DNA of 64,000 nt, taken from NCBI GenBank assembly GCA_036825615.1, contig DAISXY010000002.1:124001-188000 (forward strand), read 5' to 3'. Each line of letters starts with the position of its first letter. The stretch's first letter is position 1. The translations under genes were made by a program, and so were the position numbers. The stretch comes from JAICXG01 sp036825615. Its GTDB lineage: Bacteria > Verrucomicrobiota > Verrucomicrobiia > Chthoniobacterales > UBA10450. Below, piece by piece: positions 34,185 to 41,779 of the stretch. The notes under the pieces were generated by a model. The model was not told where the DNA came from, made no database searches, and saw only the letters and a list, made by a program, of their open reading frames with translations.

Positions 34185-34219
34185 AAGTAAGGCAAATGAC
34201 AGATTGCGATAATAGACCA

Positions 34220-34234
34220 ATAACGAATTCTTAT
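34220..34234. promoter_or_regulatory. LysR-type operator (ATAA-N7-TTAT, T-N11-A)
   Basis: ATAA CGAATTC TTAT is a perfect inverted repeat of the T-N11-A class recognised by LysR-family regulators. It lies in the divergent spacer between the lipoprotein gene (start 36 nt away) and the lysR gene (start 70 nt away), the usual position for the activator binding site. Confidence 0.6.
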
Positions 34235-34303
34235 GAAAGCGGAATTTTGCGGAAATTGTTCTGAAGCATTGCCAGTGCCGCGCACACCCGCCAATCTAAG
34301 CCC

Positions 34304-35353
34304 ATGGTTCACGATCCCCTTGAAATCCGGCACCTCCGCTATTTCCTCGAGGTTGCCGAAGCAGGCAGCTTCAGCCGGGCCGCAGACCGCCTTGGCCTTT
34401 CTCAGCCCAACATTTCCCAGCAAATGCGCGATCTGGAGACGGCCCTGCGGGTCGATCTTTTTCAACGCCGCGGGAAGCGCATCCTCCTCACCTCCGCCGG
34501 CCAGATTTTCCAGGAGCACGCCCGCGCCATCCTGCGGCAGATAGAAAATTTCCTCCAGGAGCTGACGGTCGAGCCCGGGCAGATGCGTGGCTCACTTCAT
34601 GTCGGCGTCGTCCCGATTCTTAACGTCACTCTCATGCCGCCCTTGCTCGGAATGTTTGCCTCGACCCACCCCGCCGTCAGCCTGACGGTGGAGGAAATTT
34701 CCTCGACTGAGATTGAGACCGCGATCGAGGAGGGCCGGATGGACGTCGGACTCGGGTTCCTGACGCGACACTCGCCGCGGCTACGTTACGAAGGCCTCTG
34801 TCACGACCAGTTCGCGCTCATCGTTTCCACGCAGCATCCCTGGGCCGGCCGCCGCGTCATCGAGGTGACCGAGTTACACCAGCAGCGGGTCCTTCAACTG
34901 CCCAACACCTTTGTGATGCGCCGGATGAGCGATGCGATTTGCCGGCAACACCGGGTACGGCCGCGGATCGTGGCGGAGATCAATTCGATCGAGACGCTGC
35001 TGCGTTCGCTCCGACCGCTGAAAGCCGCGGCGCTCATGCCGAAGATTGCATTGCGCGACACAGTCGGGCTGGTCGCGATTCCGCTGAAGGGAAAAAATCT
35101 CGCGCTCGAGATCGGGCTCCTGCGCTTGGTCGATTCCGGCACGAGCACGGCAGTGCAGGAGTTCACAAAGCTCGCCCGTTCGACGGTGCCGTTGATGATT
35201 CGAAAACAAAACGCGGTGCGCGCCAGCTTCGCGTCCGCACCGAATGCGCCCAGTCAATCGCCGCAATCGCGGCGACCGGCGCGGCGTAGGTCTTCACCCG
35301 CGGCAGAAGAGAAAGTTGCCGGGCGTGGGCAGCAGCACGCCAGTAGTCGTTAG
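34304..35353 (+). CDS. LysR-family regulator, divergent to the ABC/TonB operon
   Basis: 349 aa. N-terminal winged helix: IRHLRYFLEVAEAGSFSRAADRLGLSQPNISQQMRDLE (~7-45). The effector domain (~95-300) has GSLHVGVVPILNVTLMPPLLGMF, MDVGLGFLTR and HPWAGRR. It resembles the CynR/CbbR branch. The last ~45 residues are Arg/Ser/Pro-rich and look like a read-through tail; the stop TAG is part of a TCGTTAGGC motif (35346-35354). It probably controls the module-2 ABC operon through the T-N11-A site between them. Confidence 0.9.
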   Translation: MVHDPLEIRHLRYFLEVAEAGSFSRAADRLGLSQPNISQQMRDLETALRVDLFQRRGKRILLTSAGQIFQEHARAILRQIENFLQELTVEPGQMRGSLHVGVVPILNVTLMPPLLGMFASTHPAVSLTVEEISSTEIETAIEEGRMDVGLGFLTRHSPRLRYEGLCHDQFALIVSTQHPWAGRRVIEVTELHQQRVLQLPNTFVMRRMSDAICRQHRVRPRIVAEINSIETLLRSLRPLKAAALMPKIALRDTVGLVAIPLKGKNLALEIGLLRLVDSGTSTAVQEFTKLARSTVPLMIRKQNAVRASFASAPNAPSQSPQSRRPARRRSSPAAEEKVAGRGQQHASSR

Positions 35354-35833
35354 GCGACCTCCCGGGGCGAGAGCGCACGCCGGTCCTCGAGGCGCTGCCG
35401 TGCAGCCAATGAGCCGGGGAGGCGCGCAAGAAACGCTCCGTAAATCGCAAAAAACGCCGAGCCGGCTGCTACTGCTTGGCGTTAGCTGGGCACATGCAAA
35501 CGGCCGAGTCGATTCTGCATAACCAGTTCGAGCAGGAGCTGCCGGCGGTCGTTCCCGATCTCGGTCACCCCGCTGAGCTCGAGGGCGAGTCCCGCACCTC
35601 CGATCGTTGGGGCCACGTCTGCTCCGCCCGCACGGGGCGCGCCTGCTGTGATCAGTGCCAGCATGCCCGTGAGGATTCTGAGGACGATTCACCTAACGAA
35701 TAACGATGGAGTAACTGGTTGTTTTCTCGCCGGCTGCTTCACCATGGCCTACACGGTGATTGTTGGCCGCATCCTCTGCCGCAGTCGTTAAGCGCTCGCC
35801 AATTGCATCGGTTCGCACCAGACTCCGCGTCCG
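35354..35833. other. intergenic region, no confident gene
   Basis: 480 bp. One weak minus-strand ORF (35482-35664, MLALITAGAPRAGGADVAPT...) has a hydrophobic start that could be a signal sequence, but no similarity or ribosome site supports it. A near-copy of the GCCTAACGA motif (CACCTAACGA) is at 35691-35700. Nothing else recognised. Confidence 0.4.
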
Positions 35834-36415
35834 ATGCGACCCTCGACCAGCGCGCGCAAGTTGCCTGATGACTTCGTCTTTGCCGCGGAACAATTCGTTC
35901 GCGGAGCGGGCGAAATCGTCCGTTTTGAAAGCGAGCGCGACCCGGACCCGGCGAAGATCGATCACTTCTGGATCACGATTCGCGCCGGCCGGTTCGGACT
36001 TCTTCTCATTTCCATCAGCACGTGCTCACTGAAACATGCCGCCGCCGGATTCGATCCGCGGATGCGCGTAGGGGTGATCGGTTCCAGTTGGCGGCAGCTG
36101 CCGGCGAGCGGTGTTTTCCCGACCGGCGCGCTTGATTACGGCGAGTTGGAGCGGACGCATCCGGTCGTGTACCGCGAGATGGCGCGGGTCGAGCTGGAGG
36201 AATTGCTCGTGGCGAAAATGCGGCGGACGATTTTCGCTGAAGCCTGGGGCGCGCTCTACCTGCGCAACGGGCTCGGCATTCACCAGGTGCACAGCCGGCG
36301 CGCGAGCTGCAGCGTCCCGACCGATTACCTTGGGCGCGACGGCGCCTTGCGCTTGTATTATCGCGAAAATTCCGCGACCGAGATGCTCCTCTTCAAATAC
36401 TGCGGCCAGGTTTGA
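35834..36415 (+). CDS. conserved-looking hypothetical protein
   Basis: 193 aa, not recognised. Codon use and strand-consistent reading suggest a real gene. Visible features: an early acidic stretch, a hydrophobic strand RFGLLLISISTCSL, WRQLPASGVFPTGALDYGELE, a helix EMARVELEELLVAKMRRTIFAEAW, and a C-terminal alternation (GALRLYYRENSATEMLLFKYC). No signal peptide or membrane segment. It is soluble, possibly an alpha/beta protein, and is the first plus-strand gene before the stress cluster. Function unknown. Confidence 0.55.
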   Translation: MRPSTSARKLPDDFVFAAEQFVRGAGEIVRFESERDPDPAKIDHFWITIRAGRFGLLLISISTCSLKHAAAGFDPRMRVGVIGSSWRQLPASGVFPTGALDYGELERTHPVVYREMARVELEELLVAKMRRTIFAEAWGALYLRNGLGIHQVHSRRASCSVPTDYLGRDGALRLYYRENSATEMLLFKYCGQV

Positions 36416-36478
36416 GCCGGAGCAGACGAGGGGATCGAATTCAGCTTCTCGTCAGGCGCCTGCTTTCCCGGGATTTGC

Positions 36479-37000
36479 TCAATCGCGGCCTCGTGCGCGT
36501 TTCGAATGCGCCAGCATCCGCATGCGCGCTTCCTGGAGGCGCTCGAGCATGACCTGGCTCATGCGCTTAAAAAGTTCGAAGCCTAACGACGCGTCTTTGC
36601 TGCAATACTCCCGCAGGATCGTGCCGTAAAAGAAGAGCGCACTCGTTGGCTCGGTCGCGCGGGCATTGAAATGCCAGATGTATGGCGGAAAGAGCCACGA
36701 CCATCCGACCATACTGCCCGGGCCTGCCTCTTCGATGAGGAGGGAATCGCCCCGGGCGTCAACCGCTTCGAGCGCCACCCGACCCTCCTCGATCAGGTAA
36801 AAGCGGTTCGCAAAATCGCCCTGCCGGAAGAGGTACTGGCCCGGCTGGAAATGGGTCGCCATCGCGCAGTCGCTCAACAGTTTGATGTGATGCGGCCGCA
36901 GACCGACGAGGAACGGATGCAGCGCCACCCGGCTTTCAAACGGTTCCCGGCGCAACGCTTCGTTAACTTGATTCAGATTAAGCAGGTCAGGCGAATTCAT
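36479..37000 (-). CDS. cyclic-nucleotide-binding domain protein without DNA-binding domain
   Basis: 173 aa; ATG at 37000 chosen because GGGAGAAAG precedes it. A single cNMP-binding fold: VGLRPHHIKLLSDCAMATHFQPGQYLFRQGDFANRFYLIEEGRVALE and a phosphate-binding-like segment GPGSMVGWSWLFPPYIW. The helical tail lacks the CRP winged helix. The same architecture is common next to UspA genes; its start overlaps the UspA gene end by 14 nt. Probably an allosteric sensor partner of the stress protein. A GCCTAACGA motif is at 36591-36599. Confidence 0.85.
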   Translation of the reverse strand: MNSPDLLNLNQVNEALRREPFESRVALHPFLVGLRPHHIKLLSDCAMATHFQPGQYLFRQGDFANRFYLIEEGRVALEAVDARGDSLLIEEAGPGSMVGWSWLFPPYIWHFNARATEPTSALFFYGTILREYCSKDASLGFELFKRMSQVMLERLQEARMRMLAHSKRARGRD

Positions 37001-37481
37001 GTTCTTTCTCCCGAATAACAAAGACCGGGCAGGGCGCGGTGCGCACCACCCGTTCGGTCGTGCTTCCGATGCAGAAATGTTTCCAGCCGGTATAGCCGTG
37101 GGTCGCGATCACGATCAGGTCGGCGTCGAGTTCCTTCGCCGCTTCCACGATTTCGTGCGCGGGGAGACCGTTGCGGACGAGTGTCCGGAGCTTGACCGGG
37201 TCGTCAGGCGAATCGCCCATGGCGAGCGCCTGGAGATTATGCTCGGCGTCCTTCAATTCCTCCTTTTGAATCGTGGCAACGAAGCCCGGCACTTCAGGAT
37301 AAGGCGCGGCGGTCATTCGCGGGACGGCGTGGAGGAGAATGATCTCGCCCTCAAAACAGCGTGCGAAACTGCGGGCGTAATCGAGCGCCTGCTGCGACGG
37401 CAGAGAAAAATCCACTGGCACCAGGATCTTCTTCAAGCGCGCGATCGTTTCCGGTTCCAGCAAGTGAGGCATGGTTTGCAT
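36987..37481 (-). CDS. universal stress protein, single Usp domain
   Basis: 164 aa. Usp fold: LKKILVPVDFSLPSQQALDYARSFA (~15-39) and the ATP-binding G-x2-G-x9-G-(S/T) motif in THGYTGWKHFCIGSTTERVVRTAPCPVFVI. The ATP-binding residues are intact, so it is probably a nucleotide-binding Usp. It is coupled to the cNMP-binding protein downstream. Confidence 0.92.
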   Translation of the reverse strand: MQTMPHLLEPETIARLKKILVPVDFSLPSQQALDYARSFARCFEGEIILLHAVPRMTAAPYPEVPGFVATIQKEELKDAEHNLQALAMGDSPDDPVKLRTLVRNGLPAHEIVEAAKELDADLIVIATHGYTGWKHFCIGSTTERVVRTAPCPVFVIREKEHEFA

Positions 37482-37656
37482 GGCCGTAATTTAGGCCTTC
37501 CCAAGGCCTCTCCGCTGCGCAGCAGTTGCGAAAGACCGGGCATATTTTGCCCCCCAAAAACGACCGCCGCGGTCGCTGCCTAACGAGAAGCGCAGATGCG
37601 CGCGACAAATCGCTTGCCCTTTCCGTTCCTCCCGCGCAGGCTAATTCCATCCGATC

Positions 37657-38589
37657 ATGGCCGGTGCGAGCGAGAACGAAGCCGAAGTCAATGCCAATCG
37701 CGAGCTGATCGACAAGCTCCGGCGCTCGAAATTATTTCGTGATTACGAGCGCGTCTTCGGCGAGGCGACCGGCCTGCCGCTCGCGTTGCGCCCGGTCGAG
37801 TACTGGCACCTGGCTCATCGCGGTAAACGCCACGAAAACCCATTTTGCGCGTTCCTGGCCGAGAATCCAAAAAGCCTCGCGGTATGTCTTCAGGCGCACG
37901 AAGACATGGTCCGGCACACCGGCGATATTCCGAGCACGGTGACCTGCCCCTTTGGCCTTACCGAAACTGCCGTCCCGCTCAAGCTCGGCGAACGCACGAT
38001 CGGCTATCTGCGCGTCGGCCAGGTCCTGCGCCGCTCCCCCAGCCGCAGCGACACGGCGAAAGTCGAGCGCACGATCGAGCGCCTCGGGATTCGATTTAGC
38101 GCCAAGATCCGTCAAGCGTGGGAAAAGAACCCGGTCCTCCCGCCGGACCGCTATCAGGGGATCGTCAGGCTGCTGACCTTCTTTGCCTCGCAGCTTTCCG
38201 CGCTTAGCAATCAGCTCATGGTGGAGCAGCAAAACCAGGAGCCGCCCCTCGTTACCCGAGCACGGGAATTCATCGCTGCGCATAAGACCGAGCAAGTCAG
38301 CCTCAGGCAGGTCGCGGCTGCCGCTGGGGCGAGCACTTTTCATTTCTGCAAAGTCTTTCACCGCAGCACCGGGCTCACCTTCACCAACTATCTTTCCCGG
38401 GTCCGCGTCGAGGAGGCGCGCAACCGCTTACTCAAGCCAAATCAGCGCATCAGTGAAGTCGCGTATGACTGCGGGTTTCGCTCTATCACGCAGTTTAATC
38501 GCGCTTTTAAGCGCGCCTTCGGAATCTCGCCGACCGAGTTTCGTCACCAGCTCCACGGAAACAGCCCGCTCGCCCGCCAGACGACTTGA
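37657..38589 (+). CDS. AraC-family regulator with PocR sensory domain
   Basis: 310 aa. Residues ~20-190 are a PocR-like ligand domain (LFRDYERVFGEATGLPLALRP, NPFCAFLAENPKSLAVCLQAHEDMVRH, CPFGLTETAVPLKLGERTIGYLRVGQV) with conserved Cys of possible redox or metal use. Residues ~205-300 are the two-helix-turn-helix AraC domain: SLRQVAAAAGASTFHFCKVFHRSTGLTFTNYLSRVRVEEA and ISEVAYDCGFRSITQFNRAFKRAFGISPTEFR. It stands between two Usp genes and may regulate them. The preceding spacer has a GCCTAACGA motif at 37578-37586. Confidence 0.9.
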   Translation: MAGASENEAEVNANRELIDKLRRSKLFRDYERVFGEATGLPLALRPVEYWHLAHRGKRHENPFCAFLAENPKSLAVCLQAHEDMVRHTGDIPSTVTCPFGLTETAVPLKLGERTIGYLRVGQVLRRSPSRSDTAKVERTIERLGIRFSAKIRQAWEKNPVLPPDRYQGIVRLLTFFASQLSALSNQLMVEQQNQEPPLVTRAREFIAAHKTEQVSLRQVAAAAGASTFHFCKVFHRSTGLTFTNYLSRVRVEEARNRLLKPNQRISEVAYDCGFRSITQFNRAFKRAFGISPTEFRHQLHGNSPLARQTT

Positions 38590-38664
38590 TTGCCAAAAAA
38601 TGCCCGTCTTTTGGCAAGCAATGACGAGCGCCAGGGCCGGGCAGCGCTTCCTTTTGCCTGACGA

Positions 38665-39630
38665 ATGAAAGCCGACACGGGTGAAGCGGGCAAAACCGCA
38701 AACCGGCTTCAAATCCGGCGCGCCCTCGTCGCGACCGACTTTTCCACGCCTTCGCGCGAGGCGTTCCGCTTCGCCCTGCCGCTGCTCGAGCGTTGGGAGG
38801 CCGAGGTTCATCTCGTCCATGTCTTTGCCACCGATTATCCTTTCTCGAGCATGACCGTCCCGCCGCTTGTGGTGCCGCCGGAGGAGATCGAGCGCCGTGT
38901 TTTATCGCAGCTCAAGGACTTCGCCGCGCAGGAAACCAACGCGTTGCCGCGAGAAAACCTTCACGCCATCCCCGGCACAGCATGGAAAGAGATCTGCCGG
39001 CTCGCGCGCGAACTGCCGATCGATCTGATCGTGAGCGCAACCCGCGGCCAGACCGGGCTGAAACATCTCGCTCTCGGAAGTACCGCCGAGCGCATTGTCA
39101 GGCACGCGCCCTGTCCGGTGCTCGTCGTCCATCCGCTCGATCGGAATCAGCCCTATCGCGCCGGGTTTGAAACGATTTTTGCGCCGGTTGATTTTTCCGA
39201 GTGCGGCATGGTCGGGCTGGAGGCGGCGCGGGCGATCGCGCGCGAGTTCGATGCCCGGCTCGTGCTCTTTCATTCCCTCGATCTTCATTACTACAGCACC
39301 AACCCTGAGTTCATGCTCTACGATTTGCCACCGCTCATTGACGCGGCGGAAAAAGCTGCGCGCGAACAACTCGACGAGATGATCGAGCTCGTGCGGCGGG
39401 AGAAAATTGCCGGGGAAACCGTCCTCGGCTGCGGGCATGCCGGCGAGCGGATTTGCCGCGAGGCGAGAGAGCGTGCAGCCGACTTGATCGTGACCTCGAC
39501 TCACGGAAGGACCGGTCTCGCTCACGTTTTCATCGGGAGCACGGCGGAGTATGTCGTCAGGCATGCGCCCTGTCCGGTGCTCGTTATTCCGAGTCATACG
39601 CGCTCCGGCACCGCGCTTCCGTCATCCTGA
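38665..39630 (+). CDS. universal stress protein, tandem Usp domains
   Basis: 321 aa. Domain 1 (~15-155): RRALVATDFSTPSREAFRFALPLLE and ATRGQTGLKHLALGSTAERIVRHAPCPVLVV. Domain 2 (~170-312): TIFAPVDFSECGMVGLEAARAIAREF and STHGRTGLAHVFIGSTAEYVVRHAPCPVLVI. Both keep the G-x2-G-x9-G-S ATP motif. A GCCTGACGA motif ends directly at the base before the ATG (38656-38664), so the C-variant of the 9-mer occupies the ribosome-site region. Confidence 0.92.
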   Translation: MKADTGEAGKTANRLQIRRALVATDFSTPSREAFRFALPLLERWEAEVHLVHVFATDYPFSSMTVPPLVVPPEEIERRVLSQLKDFAAQETNALPRENLHAIPGTAWKEICRLARELPIDLIVSATRGQTGLKHLALGSTAERIVRHAPCPVLVVHPLDRNQPYRAGFETIFAPVDFSECGMVGLEAARAIAREFDARLVLFHSLDLHYYSTNPEFMLYDLPPLIDAAEKAAREQLDEMIELVRREKIAGETVLGCGHAGERICREARERAADLIVTSTHGRTGLAHVFIGSTAEYVVRHAPCPVLVIPSHTRSGTALPSS

Positions 39631-39705
39631 GCGGAGCGCATCTCCGAAAGCTTTCGGGGAAGGATCCCGTGGAAATTCGGATGCCTCGACTGCGCTCGGG
39701 ACGAC
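39621..39705. repeat. short fold-back repeat of the GTCATCC(T/C)GAGC family
   Basis: 85 bp starting GTCATCCTGAGCGGAGC and ending CTGCGCTCGGGACGAC, an imperfect terminal inverted repeat, with the internal GGATCCCGTGG seen in related elements at 53753-53969 and 55208-55322. Lies directly after the tandem-Usp gene. Confidence 0.6.
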
Positions 39706-39767
39706 ACCGCCGCCCCTCCGTTTGATCGGCGATTGTGCAACCGCCCGCGGGTTGATAAGCCAGTAGC

Positions 39768-40565
39768 GTGAACAAACCAGCAGCGTTGAAAAGCGCGACC
39801 AGCGAAACCGCTTCGCCCGTGACCGCGCCGCCGGAGCGTGCTGATCAAGCTATGCTCGAGGGGCCGCATTCGCGTTTTGGCGAATTCTTTACCCTCTTTC
39901 GCATCATGGCCGATTTCCTGCGCGGCTTTCGCGTTCTTCACTTTGTCGGGCCGTGCGTGAGCGTTTTCGGCTCAGCCCGGATTAAACGCGAGAGCCCCGA
40001 GTACGAACTCTCGCGCCGGATGGGCGAGGGGGTTGCGCGGCTTGGCTTCACCGTCATGACCGGCGGCGGCCCAGGCGTGATGGAGGCGGCCAATCGCGGG
40101 GCGAAAGAAGCCGGCGGCTGCTCCATCGGCTGCAACATCAGGCTCCCGCATGAGCAACAGCCTAACGAGTTTCTCGATCGCTGCGTCACCCTCAATTACT
40201 TTTTCGTTCGCAAAATGCTGCTCGTGAAATATTCCTACGCCTTCGTCGTCATGCCCGGTGGCGCAGGCACCCTCGACGAGCTATTCGAAGCGCTCACCCT
40301 CATTCAGACCGGCAAGATCGATCATTTCCCGATCGTGGTGATGGGGACCGATTACTGGCATGAGCTGACCGATCTGCTCGTGAAAATGGCGCGTCTCGGA
40401 ATGATCAGCGAAAGCGATTTGCACCTCGTCTATGTCACCGACTCAGTCGAGGAAGCGGTCGAACACATCCGGCGGAAAGCGATCGAGCCCTTCGGCCTCC
40501 GCCGCATCGTCAGGCGCCATCTTCCCTGGCTGGGCGAGCGCGGTTTGCAGAGCGCAGCACCATGA
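39768..40565 (+). CDS. LOG-family (TIGR00730) Rossmann protein
   Basis: 265 aa, GTG start. Motifs of the LOG/lysine-decarboxylase-like family: VSVFGSARI, VMTGGGPGVMEAANRGAKEAGG and VMPGGAGTLDELFEALTLIQTGK (PGGxGTxxE), residues that bind nucleotide 5'-phosphate in cytokinin-nucleotide phosphoribohydrolases. Members of this longer branch may also act as nucleotide 5'-monophosphate nucleosidases. The first ~45 residues are an unconserved Ala/Pro-rich extension. ATGA overlap with tilS. Confidence 0.9.
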   Translation: MNKPAALKSATSETASPVTAPPERADQAMLEGPHSRFGEFFTLFRIMADFLRGFRVLHFVGPCVSVFGSARIKRESPEYELSRRMGEGVARLGFTVMTGGGPGVMEAANRGAKEAGGCSIGCNIRLPHEQQPNEFLDRCVTLNYFFVRKMLLVKYSYAFVVMPGGAGTLDELFEALTLIQTGKIDHFPIVVMGTDYWHELTDLLVKMARLGMISESDLHLVYVTDSVEEAVEHIRRKAIEPFGLRRIVRRHLPWLGERGLQSAAP

Positions 40566-41512
40566 ATCGGCCTCCGCCGGAAGAGTGGGCGAGCGAGCTT
40601 CGGGCCGAGTTGCCTAACGACCGGCGTTACCTGATCGGCGTGTCGGGCGGGCGGGATTCGGTCGTGCTCTTGCACTGGTTGCTCTCGTTAGGCTACCGGC
40701 GTCTGGTCGTCTGTCATTTCGAGCACGGGCTGCGCGGGCGGGCGGGGAAGGCGGATGCGCGCTTTGTCGCACGTCTGGCGGAGAAGCAGGGATTGGCATT
40801 GGAAGCTGGTTCCGCGCAGATCGGCGTGCTGGCGGCGGAAAGAAAGCAGTCGATCGAAACCACTGCGCGTCAGGAACGGCTGGCATTTTTTGAACGGGTC
40901 GGCAAACGGCAGCGGTGTCGCACGATTTTTCTCGCTCATCAGGCCGATGATCAGGTCGAGACTTTCCTCTTGAATCTTTTTCGCGGCGCGGGCGGCCGCG
41001 GGCTCGGCGCGATGCGGCCGCGCGTGCGCCATGGCGGGCTCGAGATCGTTAGGCCGCTGCTCGGTGTCTGGCGGGCCGAGATCGATCGCTATGTCGCCGA
41101 ACACCGGCTGAAGTTTCGCGAGGACCCGACTAATGAGGTGTTGTACGCCCGACGGAATCGACTGCGGCACAAGCTCATTCCCCTGCTCGAGAAAAAATTT
41201 GGCCGAAACATTCGCTCTACGATCTGGCGCGCGGCCATGCTCCTGGCCGAGGAGGAGGATTTTCTGGAAGAGCGGACGCCGGCCGGCCTAACGACTAACG
41301 AACACCTGTCAGTAGGAGAGGTCAGAAAATTGGCCCTCACCTTGCAGCGGCGGGTGATCCGGCGCTGGCTGGTGAATCGCGACGTCGCCGGGATTGGATT
41401 CGAATTAGTCGAAGCGACGAGAAAGCTGCTCACGCGCGACTCGCCGGCGAAGATCAACCTTGCGCACGGCCGGCATCTGCGACGGCGCGCAGGCAAAATT
41501 TTTGTGGAGTAG
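40562..41512 (+). CDS. tilS: tRNA(Ile)-lysidine synthase
   Basis: 316 aa. The PP-loop SGGRDSVVLLHWL (~28-40) binds ATP; HFEHGLRG, HQADDQVETFLLNLFRG and the R-N-x-(L)-R motif ARRNRLRHKLIP are characteristic of TilS, which makes lysidine at C34 of tRNA-Ile(CAU). The C-terminal tRNA-acceptor domain of the E. coli enzyme is absent or reduced, giving a short form. The gene holds four TCGTTAGGC/GCCTAACGA motifs (40612, 40685, 41046, 41286), the densest cluster in the window. Confidence 0.93.
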   Translation: MNRPPPEEWASELRAELPNDRRYLIGVSGGRDSVVLLHWLLSLGYRRLVVCHFEHGLRGRAGKADARFVARLAEKQGLALEAGSAQIGVLAAERKQSIETTARQERLAFFERVGKRQRCRTIFLAHQADDQVETFLLNLFRGAGGRGLGAMRPRVRHGGLEIVRPLLGVWRAEIDRYVAEHRLKFREDPTNEVLYARRNRLRHKLIPLLEKKFGRNIRSTIWRAAMLLAEEEDFLEERTPAGLTTNEHLSVGEVRKLALTLQRRVIRRWLVNRDVAGIGFELVEATRKLLTRDSPAKINLAHGRHLRRRAGKIFVE

Positions 41513-41569
41513 CCGCGTGGGCTTGCGCGCTCGTTTTTTGTGGAGTAGCCGCGTGGGCTTGCGCGCTCG
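41498..41569 (+). repeat. two ~35-bp direct repeats copying the 3' end of tilS
   Basis: The segment TTTTTGTGGAGTAGCCGCG plus TGGGCTTGCGCGCTCG occurs twice head to tail, the first copy containing the last codons and stop of tilS. A local duplication that leaves the gene intact. Confidence 0.75.
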
Positions 41570-41571
41570 TC

Positions 41572-41731
41572 GTAGCACAGGCTTTCCAGCCTGTGCGGCT
41601 ACCGGGCGTCTCGCCCGGTCGTTCTTTCTTGTGGCGCAACGGATTGGCCTAACGACAGGGAGCGTCGTTTTTCGGTACGTAAACACCGGGCGAGTCGCCC
41701 GCTGGCCGCACAGGCAAAATGCCTGTGTTAC
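41572..41731. mobile_element. MITE-like fold-back element with ~48-bp terminal inverted repeats
   Basis: The left arm contains two perfect hairpins, GCACAGGC/GCCTGTGC (41575-41596) and ACCGGGCG/CGCCCGGT (41601-41619). The right arm carries their counterparts in reverse order, CGGGCGA/TCGCCCG (41688-41702) and CACAGGC/GCCTGTG (41709-41727). The arms are imperfect inverted copies of each other around ~65 bp of unique sequence, which includes a GCCTAACGA motif (41647-41655). No transposase. Confidence 0.65.
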
Positions 41732-41779
41732 GTTCCAATTTGCGAGGTCCTTCGCTTTCGCTCAGGATGACAATGCATC

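Noticed and set aside
35482..35664. 60-codon minus-strand ORF with hydrophobic start
   Set aside because: No ribosome site or similarity; kept only as a remark in the gap entry.
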